Assembly: GCA_050258755.1 (NCBI GenBank)
Contig: JBLMZI010000001.1
Span: 239,146 to 303,145 of the forward strand
Direction: 5' to 3'
DNA length: 64,000 bases
Source: JBLMZI01 sp050258755
GTDB lineage: Bacteria; Bacillota; Syntrophomonadia; Syntrophomonadales; DTU052
Shown here: in pieces, positions 1 through 10,400 of the stretch
Numbering within the stretch: position 1 is the first letter of the stretch
Layout of the letters: every line of letters starts with the position of its first letter
The notes under the pieces: model-generated
Told to the model about the DNA's origin: nothing
Database searches by the model: none
Seen by the model: the letters and a program-made list of their open reading frames with translations, nothing else
Made by a program: the position numbers and the translations under genes

Positions 1-2
1 AA

Positions 3-1514
3 CATCCGGCACTTCCGCGAATTATCGACTTTTTTTCGATTGGTCAGGGCCGCTGGTATCTGGTCATGGATTATATCCAGGGGAGGACCTTAAAGGATGA
101 GGCTATGCGGCTTGGCCGGGTTCCCGAAAGGCTGGCCCTGGATTGGGGTATTCAGCTGTGTGATATCCTTTCCTATTTGCATGCGCAGAACCCGCCGGTG
201 ATTTTCCGGGACCTGAAGCCGTCCAATATCATGCTCACGCCCGGCGGAAGCATTCAATTGATTGATTTTGGCATTGCCCGTCATTTTCGGCCTGGCAGCA
301 CTGCTGATACAGCGGCTTATGGTTCGACCGGCTTCGCGCCGCCGGAGCAGTATGGCGAAAATCAGACCGATCCGCGCAGTGACCTGTATGCGCTAGGGGC
401 AACCCTGCACTGCATGCTGACCGGACACGATCCGAACAAAAACCCGTTCAGCTTCGCGCCGCCGAGCCGCACCATGGTGATCTCGCCGCAGTTAGAAGCC
501 GCGGTGATGAAGGCGGTGGCTATGAATCCGGCCGACCGCCACCAAAGCGCCCAGGAAATGAAAATTGCGCTGGTGCAAGCCCGGACGGTTTTGGCCGGGA
601 ATGGTTTCGAACCGACCGCGGCCCTGGCCGGAAGCGATTCCAATTGGGCAGTCGGGCCGGGTCTGCGAGGCCCTGAAGTGATTCCGAACCCAAGCGGAAG
701 GGTTGGCGCGACCGCGCCGATGAGATCTCAGGACGCGACCGCACCGTTCCAGCCCGATCGAAAGCCGAAAGCCGTAAAAATCATCGGACTGACCGTTTTC
801 GCGGTGCTATTGTCAGCCGGATTTGCCGGCTGGTATTTCTTCGGATCAGCCACTGGGGCGGAGTATGTTCAGCAGGCCAGAACGCATCTTAGCGCAAAGC
901 AGTATGACGCGGCTTTAACCGATGCGCAAGCAGCTGTGCGCTTGGAACCGAAAAGCGCGGAAGCCCGGATTGCGGCCGGAATCGCGTATTATGAGAAGAA
1001 GCAGATGTCAGCCGCCCGCCGGGAGCTGGAGCAAGCGATCACGCTCGATCCGAAGCAGGCGGAAGCCCGATATCGTCTGGGATTGGTTCTGCTGGATCAA
1101 AAGGACTATCCGTTGGCGATTAAACAGTTGACCGAGGCGGCGGGACAGGATCCGTTGAATGCGGATATTTTCAGGAACCGGGCTTATGCGTATGAGGAGA
1201 CCGGACACGCTCAGAACGCGATTCAGGACTATACCCGGAGTCTCAAGCTTGCTCCGAAGGATGCCGAGACCTACGTGAGCCGGGGTTACGATTATGATCT
1301 TATCGGCAAATATGATCTGGCCGTGGCCGACTACACCAGAGCCCTCGCCCTGGATCCGAACAATGCGTACGCATATAACAACCGCGGGGTCGATCGTGCG
1401 ACGAAGGGAGACCTGAGCGGCGCCATCGCCGATTTGAAGATGGCGGTCACTCTGAAGCCGGATTACGCCGAGGCGAGGAAAAGCCTGAAGCGTTTAGGGG
1501 TTCCGGGATACTAG
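3..1514 (+). CDS. Ser/Thr protein kinase with C-terminal TPR repeats (5' end outside window)
   Basis: Hanks-type kinase that phosphorylates protein Ser/Thr at the inner membrane. The reading frame is open from base 3, and residues before the first ATG (66) already read as kinase N-lobe/hinge (HPALPRIIDFF...WYLVMDY), so the true start lies upstream of the window. Visible motifs are the catalytic loop VIFRDLKPSN (HRD written FRD), the DFG loop LIDFGIAR and the APE-like FAPPEQYG. One membrane helix (about residues 258-280, after a Pro-rich linker) separates the cytoplasmic kinase from about six TPR-like units that should lie outside the membrane. It overlaps the convergent FHA gene by 4 bp. PP2C, FHA and ABC-FHA genes next door suggest one phospho-signalling circuit. 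The family is certain; substrates are inferred. Confidence 0.93.
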   Translation, partial: HPALPRIIDFFSIGQGRWYLVMDYIQGRTLKDEAMRLGRVPERLALDWGIQLCDILSYLHAQNPPVIFRDLKPSNIMLTPGGSIQLIDFGIARHFRPGSTADTAAYGSTGFAPPEQYGENQTDPRSDLYALGATLHCMLTGHDPNKNPFSFAPPSRTMVISPQLEAAVMKAVAMNPADRHQSAQEMKIALVQARTVLAGNGFEPTAALAGSDSNWAVGPGLRGPEVIPNPSGRVGATAPMRSQDATAPFQPDRKPKAVKIIGLTVFAVLLSAGFAGWYFFGSATGAEYVQQARTHLSAKQYDAALTDAQAAVRLEPKSAEARIAAGIAYYEKKQMSAARRELEQAITLDPKQAEARYRLGLVLLDQKDYPLAIKQLTEAAGQDPLNADIFRNRAYAYEETGHAQNAIQDYTRSLKLAPKDAETYVSRGYDYDLIGKYDLAVADYTRALALDPNNAYAYNNRGVDRATKGDLSGAIADLKMAVTLKPDYAEARKSLKRLGVPGY

Positions 1515-2215
1515 GATTTGTTGTTCAAATCGAGCCGGTAGCCGAAACGGGGTACGCTGGCGATGCGGGTGCTGTGTGCTCCCAGCCGTTTTCGAAGTCG
1601 GTAAACCAATGCGGTGATTTCTTCCACGCCGACATCGGGGACGCCGGCTGCCTCGTCAAACGGGCGTTCCGGCCAGACCTGCCGCCGGATTTCATCATAG
1701 CTGACGGCTTGATTTCGATGATGATAAAGCAACAGCATCAGGTCCATATCTTTGCCGAGCAAGGGAAGGGGATCGCCATTTAAACGGGCCTCCCGGCGCA
1801 CAGGGTCCACGGTGAGAGGATCGGACGTATTGGGAACCGGGCTGATCAGCGGGCGAGAGAAGTCGACGGTATGGTCATTTTCAAAATCGGCCAAATGAAA
1901 CCGGAGCTCGGCGGCGCCGCGAGCCAAACCGATCCGGTCCCCGTAGCGGAGCGGCAGCGGCTGAAGCGCCGGTATCGCAGTCCCGTTCACGGTAGTGCCG
2001 TGCTTGCTGTTCAAATCGGTAATGGTATATACGCTGCCTTCACGCTGGATACTGGCATGCAGTTTGGATATATAAGGATTGGTGAACGACACGTCGGGGC
2101 GGTGGGCCTGCCAGGCCCGGCCAAGCAGCACCTCGTCGCGGTCGATTGAAATCATATGATCAGCTTCGAACGGTTCGCCGGATTCGATAATGAGAAAAGC
2201 GCGGGGCCTAGACAC
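1511..2215 (-). CDS. FHA domain protein with OmpR-type winged-helix DNA-binding domain
   Basis: A 234-residue protein. Residues about 25-105 form a forkhead-associated domain that binds phosphothreonine: LLGRAWQAHRPDV, then SKLHASI and DLNSKHGTTVNG, the usual GR, SxxH and NG signatures. Residues about 130-230 form a winged helix of the trans_reg_C type (YDEIRRQVWPE ... VYRLRKRLG ... VPRFGYRL). There is no receiver domain, so binding a phosphorylated partner probably replaces Asp phosphorylation as input. It converges on the kinase gene and diverges from the FHA-ABC gene, whose start is 92 bp away. It is a plausible transcription factor read-out for the adjacent kinase. The domains are clear; the DNA target is unknown. 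Confidence 0.87.
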   Translation of the reverse strand: MSRPRAFLIIESGEPFEADHMISIDRDEVLLGRAWQAHRPDVSFTNPYISKLHASIQREGSVYTITDLNSKHGTTVNGTAIPALQPLPLRYGDRIGLARGAAELRFHLADFENDHTVDFSRPLISPVPNTSDPLTVDPVRREARLNGDPLPLLGKDMDLMLLLYHHRNQAVSYDEIRRQVWPERPFDEAAGVPDVGVEEITALVYRLRKRLGAHSTRIASVPRFGYRLDLNNKS

Positions 2216-2306
2216 TTTTGATCACCTGCCATATGAAATCGGGCTGTTGCGATTGATTATATCACAAGCGGATTTTGATCCGTTATTTGTCCAACTGGAG
2301 GAAACC

Positions 2307-4703
2307 ATGGTCTGGCTGAATGTGGTTGAAGGCCCGGACGCGGGGAAAAAACAAGAAATCAACGGACAGTCGATGGTGATCGGCCGGCAGCCGGACTGTG
2401 GGTTTCGCCTGACAGACCGCGGGGTGTCCCGGACCCATGCCCGGATCGAGCCCGACGGCGAAGGCGGTCTGGTGGTGATCGACGCCGGAAGCCTCAACGG
2501 GGTTCTGGTAAACGGGGTTCGGATAAACGGGAGCATGCCCTTGTCTGCGGGCGATTGCCTGCAAATGAGCTGCACCCGGCTTCAGGTCGTGGACGATCCG
2601 GTCAGCCAGATCGCGGAGCCTCTCTGCGCGAAGGTTTCGGGGATAGCCAAAACCGGTTTCGCTCCCACCGGCGCCATGACGCGCAGTATTCCGATGACCG
2701 GTCAGGCGCTGCGGATCGGCCGGGACCCATCGAACGAAATCGTTTTGGATCATCCAGTCATTTCGCGGTTCCATGCGAAGATTGTCACGCACGATAACCG
2801 GTATTACCTGCAGGACCTGCAAAGCATGAACGGGACCTATGCCAGCGGTGTCCGTGTGACCGGCCAGAAAGAACTGTTGCCGGGCGAATTGGTTCAGATC
2901 GGCGGCTACCGGTATGTTTTTGATGGCGCGACGCTGGCGGAATACAGCGACAACGACGGACAGGTCCGGATTGAGGTGCGGCATCTTACGAAAACAGTCC
3001 GGATGCCGGATCACCGCGAACGGATTCTGCTGGAGGACATCAGCTTTACCGTGGAACCCTGCGAATTTGTCGCGATACTTGGGGGCAGCGGCGCCGGGAA
3101 AAGTACGCTGATGGGGGCGTTGACCGGAGTCCGGCCGGCTACAGCCGGCGAAATCCTGATCAATGGACGAGATCTTTACGAAGAATATGACGTTTTCCGA
3201 ACCATGATCGGTTATGTGCCGCAGGACGACATCGTCCACCAGGAACTGACGGTTCGCGAAGTGCTTACCTTTTCCGCCGAGCTTCGCATGCCCGATGATA
3301 CGAGCAAAACGGAGATCCGGCAGGTCGTTGACCGGGTGATGAACGCGCTTGAATTAACGGCCCGGGCAGAGGTTCCCGTCCGGAATCTGTCGGGCGGTCA
3401 GCGTAAACGGGCCAGCATCGGGGTGGAATTACTGACCAGCCCGGGGATTTTGTTTATGGACGAACCGACCTCAGGGCTCGATCCCGGATTGGAGCAGACC
3501 ATGATGGAATTGCTCCGCCGGCTGGCCGATGAAGGCCGGACCGTGTTCCTGGTGACCCATGCTATGGCGAACCTGCATTTATGCGACAAAGTCGTTTTTC
3601 TGACCGAGGGCGGACGGCTGGCGTTTTACGGTTCACCGGACGAAGCCTTGCAATACTTTGGCGCGAACAGCTATGCCGAGATCTTCCGGCGTATGGCGTT
3701 TACCCGCAGCCCGGCCGAATGGGCGAACGCCTATCGTCAGAGCCATCCGGCGGCGCCAGCCGTTCAGACGGCTTGCAAGCCGAAATTAACCGCAGTTGGC
3801 GTCCGCCCGTCCGTCTCGACGTTCAGGCAGTGGTGGGTCTTAACGCGCCGCTATGGACGCATTATGGCTAAAGACCGCCGGAATTTGGCGATACTGCTGT
3901 TTCAGCCAATCCTGATCGCACTCTTGATTGGGCTCGTTTTTTACAACACCGCGCCGGTCTTTCGGATGAGCCAATGGAAACCGGCCGATCTTACGGTAAC
4001 CCAGCAGGTGATATCGGCCGGTGCGCTGGATCAGGTGCAGCAGCGCAATGCGGACGAAACCAAGCGGCAGTTTCGAATGTCCATTTGTGTTGCGATTATG
4101 GTTTTTGCGGCCATCTGGCTGGGCACCTCGAACGCAGCCCGGGAGATTGTGAAAGAAGCCCCGGTGTATCGGCGCGAACGGTTGGTGACCCTGCGGATTA
4201 TGCCGTATCTGTGCTCAAAACTGACGGTGCTGGCGTTGATTTGCCTGATTCAAACCTTGCTGTTTCTTGGAATCATCGACATTCTGCTGACGCTGCCCGC
4301 GTTCTGGCTGACGGTGGCGGCCTTTCTGGCCTTGTCGCTGACCAGTGTCGGGATGGGATTGCTGGTCTCGGCTTTCGTTAGCAACGCGGACAAGGCGATT
4401 TCGCTGGTTCCCATTCTGCTGGTTCCCCAGATCATACTATCCGGCGCGATCGTTCCGGTTTCGGCGGTAAAGCCGGAGCCGCTCCGGTACGTTTTTGACC
4501 TGGCCGTGGCGAAATGGGGCTACGAGTTGGTCGGAGGCGGCATCCTGGATATTAACCGCCGGGTGGCCCTTGCGGATAAATTAAGTTCTCTGGAGGGGCA
4601 TTTCAACGCTCACTGGTGGGTGATCGCCGCGTTTGCCGTCATTTTGTTCGGGCTTTGTGCCGTGGCAATGCTGGATAAGGACCGGCAGCCCGAATCGATG
4701 TGA
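2307..4703 (+). CDS. ABC transporter with two N-terminal FHA domains (ABCG-like half transporter)
   Basis: A 798-residue fusion. Two FHA domains come first: about residues 20-95 (VIGRQPDCGF, SRTHARI, SLNGVLVNG) and 130-210 (LRIGRDPSNEI, SRFHAKI, SMNGTYASG). The ATPase follows, with Walker A GGSGAGKST near 258, signature LSGGQRKRAS near 361 and Walker B ILFMDEPTSGLD near 382. An ABC2-type membrane domain with about six helices runs from about 525. I start it at ATG 2307 because GGAGGA sits 5 nt upstream; the open frame runs back to 2190 but without a ribosome site. The order FHA-NBD-TMD matches ABCG-like exporters whose FHA domains dock phosphoproteins. It is probably controlled by the neighbouring kinase and PP2C. 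The substrate is unknown. Confidence 0.92.
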   Translation: MVWLNVVEGPDAGKKQEINGQSMVIGRQPDCGFRLTDRGVSRTHARIEPDGEGGLVVIDAGSLNGVLVNGVRINGSMPLSAGDCLQMSCTRLQVVDDPVSQIAEPLCAKVSGIAKTGFAPTGAMTRSIPMTGQALRIGRDPSNEIVLDHPVISRFHAKIVTHDNRYYLQDLQSMNGTYASGVRVTGQKELLPGELVQIGGYRYVFDGATLAEYSDNDGQVRIEVRHLTKTVRMPDHRERILLEDISFTVEPCEFVAILGGSGAGKSTLMGALTGVRPATAGEILINGRDLYEEYDVFRTMIGYVPQDDIVHQELTVREVLTFSAELRMPDDTSKTEIRQVVDRVMNALELTARAEVPVRNLSGGQRKRASIGVELLTSPGILFMDEPTSGLDPGLEQTMMELLRRLADEGRTVFLVTHAMANLHLCDKVVFLTEGGRLAFYGSPDEALQYFGANSYAEIFRRMAFTRSPAEWANAYRQSHPAAPAVQTACKPKLTAVGVRPSVSTFRQWWVLTRRYGRIMAKDRRNLAILLFQPILIALLIGLVFYNTAPVFRMSQWKPADLTVTQQVISAGALDQVQQRNADETKRQFRMSICVAIMVFAAIWLGTSNAAREIVKEAPVYRRERLVTLRIMPYLCSKLTVLALICLIQTLLFLGIIDILLTLPAFWLTVAAFLALSLTSVGMGLLVSAFVSNADKAISLVPILLVPQIILSGAIVPVSAVKPEPLRYVFDLAVAKWGYELVGGGILDINRRVALADKLSSLEGHFNAHWWVIAAFAVILFGLCAVAMLDKDRQPESM

Positions 4704-4819
4704 TCGATTCATCATCGAGCTGTTATGGTTAGCCGGCCTTGAGCGTTGTAGGATAATACCATGAGGCGGTCCGACGGCGTGAACCGCCCTGAGTGAACCT
4801 TACTGAAGGGAGAACCGGC

Positions 4820-5188
4820 ATGACACCGTGTCCGATCTGCGGAAGGCGAACGGACCTGGATTTGCGCTACTGTTCCGGCTGCGCTTCGTTAGAAGGGCAC
4901 GGGTGCGGTCCCCGAATCATCACGATATCATTGTCAGGTCGTCCCGCCGTGACGGAAAACCGCCAGGGCAAACAATCCCGGATTCGCGCCATTGAGGCAG
5001 CCGTTTTGCTGATTCTCGTTTGTTTTTTGTGGGTGGCTGGTGTTACGGCCCGGAATTGGATCAATGACAGCCATGCGAAACAAACCGGGCCGCTGAAAGA
5101 CCAAACGCACAGGATGCCGGCGAAGTCCACCACGATCGGGAACCCGCCGGCTTTGGAACAAGAATATCACCGGCCAGCGGCCGAGTAA
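4820..5188 (+). CDS. Small zinc-ribbon membrane protein
   Basis: A 122-residue protein of unknown function. It opens with a four-cysteine zinc ribbon (CPICGRR ... YCSGC, residues about 4-22), and a single hydrophobic helix follows near residues 58-80 (AAVLLILVCFLWVAG). The remainder is polar and probably extracytoplasmic. The start at ATG 4820 is chosen because GAAGGGAGA lies just upstream and the ribbon begins at residue 4; an in-frame start at 4793 lacks a site. It lies between the FHA-ABC gene and PP2C on the same strand with short gaps, so it is probably co-transcribed and membrane-anchored with that signalling set. No stronger assignment is supported. Confidence 0.7.
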   Translation: MTPCPICGRRTDLDLRYCSGCASLEGHGCGPRIITISLSGRPAVTENRQGKQSRIRAIEAAVLLILVCFLWVAGVTARNWINDSHAKQTGPLKDQTHRMPAKSTTIGNPPALEQEYHRPAAE

Positions 5189-5201
5189 GGACGCATGCAA
5201 T

Positions 5202-5978
5202 TTGAAGGCTGTAACCGATGAAGCCCGAAATCGAATTCAGATTAATTCGGCCGGCATGAGCGATACTGGCCGGGTCCGCCGCAAGAACGAGGACAGTTTT
5301 CTGATCCAAGCGGTCCGGATGTGCCGGGGGGAAACCGGATTACTATACGTCCTGGCCGACGGGATGGGCGGCCGGGAGCACGGAGATATCGCAAGTCAGA
5401 AGGTCATTCGAACCTTTCATGACCTGACGGAACGGCTCCAATCAGAGCAGCCCGGTCCGGAAGCGTGGATGATCGAGACTGCCATCGCGGCTCACGAAGC
5501 GGTGATCCGGAAGGGCGAAAGCCTGGGATCGGAGGGCATCGGTTCGACCTTGGTGGCGGCTTTGTTTACCGGGGAAACCGCATATCTTACCAGTGTGGGA
5601 GACAGCCGGGCGTACCTCCTGCGCGATGAAGCACTGGTTCAGATCACCCGGGATGATTCGCTGGTCGCGTTGATGGTGGCAGCCGGTCAGCTGAAAGCGG
5701 ATGAGATTTACACCCACCCGCGTCGTAACGAGGTAACCCGGTATCTGGGGAAACCCGGGCCGCTTGAGCCAGGGCGCTATGCCATCAAGATTCAAGCCGG
5801 TGACGCTTTTTTGTTCTGCTCCGACGGGCTCTGGGAAATGGTTCGCGATGATGAAATTGCCCGAATGTTGATCCAGTACCCGGATCCGGCCGAAGCGGTG
5901 CAGCGATTCATCGAAACGGCAAATGCATCCGGCGGCACCGACAATATTACGGCGGCTGTCGTGCGGAGTAAAGCCTGA
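5202..5978 (+). CDS. PP2C-family Ser/Thr protein phosphatase
   Basis: Metal-dependent protein phosphatase that would reverse the upstream kinase. The 258-residue protein has all PP2C landmarks: GRVRRKNEDSF near the N-terminus, ADGMGGREHG (metal-binding Asp and Gly) near residue 52, GSTLVAALF, VGDSRAYLLRD, FCSDGLWEMV and the terminal DNITAAVV. There is no membrane segment, so it should be cytosolic. The start is a TTG at 5202 with TAAGGA about 10 nt upstream; the alternative ATG at 5257 would still keep the whole domain. It follows the zinc-ribbon gene by 13 bp, consistent with one operon. A kinase/PP2C pair in the same cluster is a usual bacterial arrangement. Confidence 0.93.
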   Translation: MKAVTDEARNRIQINSAGMSDTGRVRRKNEDSFLIQAVRMCRGETGLLYVLADGMGGREHGDIASQKVIRTFHDLTERLQSEQPGPEAWMIETAIAAHEAVIRKGESLGSEGIGSTLVAALFTGETAYLTSVGDSRAYLLRDEALVQITRDDSLVALMVAAGQLKADEIYTHPRRNEVTRYLGKPGPLEPGRYAIKIQAGDAFLFCSDGLWEMVRDDEIARMLIQYPDPAEAVQRFIETANASGGTDNITAAVVRSKA

Positions 5979-6032
5979 TTACTTCTTAGGATTTCGGAAT
6001 CCTTTTAGATTGTGTACACGGAGGAAGTATCA

Positions 6033-7253
6033 GTGAAACGTTCAAAAGACTGCAGCTTTGGGAACGGGTTCACCAAACGGGAAGTCCGGCAAAAAAGGAT
6101 GCTCGTAGTTGCACTTGGGGCAAGCCTGCTGCTGTTGAGCTGGTCCGGCGCCCATGCTCACGCCAAGCGGCTGCCCAAAAGCCGGGTGCTTCCCGCGCCG
6201 CCCGCCGTATCGGTTCATCGGGAACCGAGCAAGACAGCTCGCCCTCCGGCGCCGAAGGCGAAGCCTGCCCAGCGGCCTTCCAAGACGAAGCTGACTCCGG
6301 GGACGCAGGCAACACCGACCGAAGGATGGGTTTTTCTGCGCAACCTGATCGGCCACAAAAAGGCGATTCAGGAGGTGGCTTTTTCCCCGGATGGAGCTCG
6401 GGTGGTGTCGGCAAGCCGGGACCAGACGGTCAAGATCTGGGACACGGCCACGGGCAAGTGCGTAAAGACTTTGTCCGGGCATGTGGGGATGGTTGTTTCA
6501 GTGGCTTATTCCCCGGATGGAAAACGAATCGCGACTGCAGGCGAGGATTGTACCATCCGGATTTGGGACGCTCAAAGCGGTGCCGTTTTGAAGACGCTTT
6601 ATGAGGTCAGTGACCTGGAACAGGATCTGAATATCGGTTTCACGCCCTATGACTTTTCGATCGCGTTTTCACCGGATGGAAATAGGCTGGCCGCCGGCGG
6701 ATATGACCGGAAGCTGAAGATCTGGAACCTGGTGAATGGGGTCTGCGAAAAGCGTCTTAGCGGTCATCTCGAGATGATTGTTTCGGTCAAGTTTTCGCAC
6801 GACGGAAAAAGGGTAGCGTCGGGGAGCTATGATCAATCGATCAAAGTATGGGATACCGCCAGCGGGACCTGTATGCGGACGCTGACCGGCCACAACGGCC
6901 AGGTTGCGGCTATCGTTTTTACACCGGACGGGCATCGCCTTGTTTCCGGAAGCTCAGACAAGACCATCAAGGTTTGGGACGCCGAGACCGGTAACTGCGT
7001 TCAGACTCTGACCGGCCATACGGAGGAGGTAACCGGGTTGGCAATTTCCCCGGACGGCCGAATTATCGCCTCGGGAGATGCCCGTGCCACGGCCGGGAAT
7101 CCGGTTATCCTGTGGGACGCCAATACCGGATATATGAAACTGGTGCTGCCTGGGGGGCACCAAGGGGCCATTTTTTCAATCGCCTTTGCGCCGGACGGCA
7201 GAAGACTGGTTTCCGCAGGCGATAACACAGTCAAGCTCTGGCAGGCGCAGTAA
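6033..7253 (+). CDS. Exported WD40-repeat beta-propeller protein
   Basis: A 406-residue protein with a signal or anchor segment (VVALGASLLLLSWSGAHA, about residues 25-45), a basic Pro/Lys-rich linker, and then seven WD40 repeats ending in WD-type pairs (VKIWDTATGK, IRIWDAQSG, LKIWNLVNG, IKVWDTASG, IKVWDAETG, VILWDANTG, VKLWQAQ). Seven repeats make one complete propeller, a protein-interaction platform outside the membrane. The start GTG 6033 follows GGAGGA by 7 nt. It sits 54 bp after the phosphatase and is likely part of the same transcription unit. In bacteria WD40 domains often accompany Ser/Thr kinases. The partner is unknown. Confidence 0.9.
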   Translation: MKRSKDCSFGNGFTKREVRQKRMLVVALGASLLLLSWSGAHAHAKRLPKSRVLPAPPAVSVHREPSKTARPPAPKAKPAQRPSKTKLTPGTQATPTEGWVFLRNLIGHKKAIQEVAFSPDGARVVSASRDQTVKIWDTATGKCVKTLSGHVGMVVSVAYSPDGKRIATAGEDCTIRIWDAQSGAVLKTLYEVSDLEQDLNIGFTPYDFSIAFSPDGNRLAAGGYDRKLKIWNLVNGVCEKRLSGHLEMIVSVKFSHDGKRVASGSYDQSIKVWDTASGTCMRTLTGHNGQVAAIVFTPDGHRLVSGSSDKTIKVWDAETGNCVQTLTGHTEEVTGLAISPDGRIIASGDARATAGNPVILWDANTGYMKLVLPGGHQGAIFSIAFAPDGRRLVSAGDNTVKLWQAQ

Positions 7254-7428
7254 CCAGAAAACCTCGCGAGGGAACCGCTAAATCCGGGCGGCTTTACCGG
7301 GAAACGTACCCGTTTATTGAGCTGCCTGGTTCACGAATAAACGCTGTTCTTTTTCGGCGCTGACCGGATGGGGCTTATTCGGTCGGCAGTCACTGTCATT
7401 GACTAAACGGGTAAGGGGGAGAAGTGTT

Positions 7429-10400
7429 TTGAAGAAAAATCGTTTGTTTTTGTACGCCACGGTTGTTGCTGTGTGGGTCGGTCTGATGATAGGCATCAAC
7501 GCGGTTCCCGCCCAGGCATCAGCCACGTATACGGTTGAATCCTGTCCGATGGTTACCAATAACGATGGCCAGCAATTAGGAACCATTCGGATCGACATTC
7601 CCAATGTTGCAGTATTTTGGGGATCAACCAATTATGTATCCATCGGACTTCCGTACGGAGTTTTCTTTCCGAATTATCAATCCGGCATGACTGTAAATCC
7701 CGCCGATGTGGAAGTCGTTTCCCCGGAAGGGCAGAGCGTGATCCCGCAGGCCGCGATTCGGCCTGTTTATGAAGGAATGAACGCGGTTGCGATTCAGGTG
7801 GACGGCAACCAACTTACCGGAATAAACGGTAGCGGCGTGATCTATGTCAACCTGAAAAGCGCAAATGTCACCTATCAGAACGGGGATATCCGGGCGACCT
7901 TTTTCGCGCCTGCGAACGGGTTTTCAAACGGCGAGGCGGTTGTCGCCCGATGTGAAAAGCCGATCAGTACGGTATCCATCTCGAACGTAAATGAAGTCAA
8001 CTGCGGCAGCAGTCAGCCGATCGGCCCAGTTTTCATCACTGAATTGATCCGGAGCGCGCTCCGGGTAAACGATTCCTGCACGATCACGCTGCCGCAGGGG
8101 TATACCTGGGATGCCAGCGGGATTGGGTGGTTTGGGCAAAATGGATTGAACGGGTTTGAATCCGCCCATTGGAATGTGAGTCTCTCAGGCCGTACACTGA
8201 CTTTCACGGTCCTGCATAATGCGGAACCGGTTTATTCAGCCGGGCGGGTGTCGATCGGATGGGAGAGCAGCCCGCTGAAGATCAATGTCCCGGCTGACGC
8301 CACAGCGGGTAATGTCGTTTGCGAAGTAAATGGCACCGGAAGTATTCAATCCGGCAGCCTGACGGTAGCCAGTGTGAAACAAGGCCAGATTCAAATCCTG
8401 CCGATTAGCTACGCGGTTATAAGCGTGCCTACAGTTCAACCGGCCAACGGCCAAGAGCTGGGGGGGATTAAGATCGATATCCCGACCCCGATGATCCTCA
8501 TGGAGGGGGATGTGTTTACCGTTCACCTGCCATCCGAGGTCACTATGCCGAATTTCGTGCAGGGCGGGCCAGTGAATCCGAACGATGTCGCGATTACCAT
8601 TGGACCGGCCGATCCAGGTGCCGGAACCGCTTCCATGACCGAATCCAATTGGAGTATCTGTCCGGTGGGACCAAGCACCATTGAATTCCGGCTGATTTCC
8701 AAGCCGGCGACCAATTACCCAAGCCGGATTGTGATTCTTTTCAAATCCATGAATGTGACGGTGCCGAGCGGTGATATTTATATGATGATGGTTGCTCCTC
8801 AGGCAAGCGCTTTCAGATCGGGCTCATATCTCATCGCCAAGGTGGTTCCGGCGACATTCACCCCGATGATCACGGCCTCGATTTCGAGTATTAATACCAT
8901 TCAACGCAGCAGCAGCCAGCCAATAGGCAGGGTTCTCATTCAGGAGCAAAACGCCGGATCGATCCGGAAAGGTAAGGCGGTTACGCTTCGGCTGCCGGCA
9001 GGGTATTCCTGGGACAATTCGAACCTTGCGGTCACCGGGGCATGGAACTTCTCCAGTCTCGATTCCAGTGCCTGGGGCGTCACCCGGAATGGGAGCGATC
9101 TTGTGATCACGATGCTCAAAGACGCGGCGGCCTATTCTTCTCAAGGACGCCTGTACCTCGATAATCTGATGCTCAATGTTCCAGCCGGGGCGACGGCTAC
9201 AGACGTTCTTTGCACGATAACCTGTACCGGGCAAACGTCGCCGCAGACGATGATGATTGCAAAACTGACCGTTCCGGCGGATGTCAAGGCAAAGGCGGAC
9301 TCGATCTCGCATACGGTCACCAATGGGACCAAACAGGCCCTTGGTGTAGTGACGTTTAGTCTGCCCAAGGCCGAGGCGTTGGTTGTTGGGGACGCAGTGG
9401 ACCTGTCGCTGCCTGCGGGTGTCACCTTCCCGCATTACGTCTATAACGGGACGGTAAATCCCGCCGATGTCAAAATCACGGTGACGGGGGATTCGGGCAA
9501 TCAAACCGCCATTTCCGAGAACGATCTGCGGGCGGTGATGACGGCGCAGAATGCCTTCCGGCTGAAAATCATCAATGCGCCAAAACCGGCGTTCTCCGGA
9601 CCGGCCCAAATTAGTATTTCGTTCCGGAGTATGAATGTGAGCGGTCAAAAGGATTACGTTTTTGTGACGGCTGCTCCTGCTGGAGCCAGCGAAGTCTTTG
9701 TTGATACCAGTTCTCTGCGAATTGGTATGGTGGCGTCCCAAACCCGCCGTACCGGACGCATTGGTCTGGAAATGAAAAAGCTGAACACATGGCTGCGCCA
9801 GGGGCAGCTCGAAATCGGGGGTCTGGCGATCAACGAACAGAATGGCGGGACTATACAGGAAAACGATAGTTTCAGCCTTGAACTCCCGGATGGATGTGTC
9901 TGGGATGCCAGTGGTGTTGACGTATCGGGCGAGTGGTCATTTAAAAACCTGCCGGATTCCGCCTGGCAAGTGACGGCGAACGGCAGAACTCTGGTCATCA
10001 AGCAAACGAAAGTTCCGGCCTCCGGTTCCGCTATCGGAAGAGTTGTTTTTGACGGTCTGCGGGTTAACCCGCAGGCCGCCACTTCCGCGGGAGATTTGAT
10101 CGCAAAGATCACAGCGCCGGTTGAGGTTGAGCAGGCTACTCTGACGATCGGACGGATTGCGCCGGCAGAGGCGCCGAAGCCGGAGAAACCAAAAGCAAAC
10201 CGGGTGATTGAATTCAAGCTCGGCGCTGGCATCTTTACCATGAATGGCAAAGCTGCCGCATTGGACGCGCCCGCGATTGTTGATAAAGCGGCGGGGCGAA
10301 CCCTTGCGCCGCTGCGCGCCATGGGCGAGGCGCTGGGTGCCACGGTAGAATGGCGGGCCAAAACGGAACAGATTGTGATCACCTACGAATCGAGCCGGAT

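Noticed and set aside
2283..3239. 318-codon minus-strand frame
   Set aside because: Shadow of the FHA-ABC gene, without ribosome site or motif.
7254..7428. c-di-GMP or other riboswitch in the leader of the large secreted protein
   Set aside because: The 175-nt leader has some pairing potential, but the conserved core of the c-di-GMP-I class and other classes I know is absent.
8824..9741. 305-codon minus-strand frame
   Set aside because: Shadow of the large secreted protein; Arg/His-rich with no domain.
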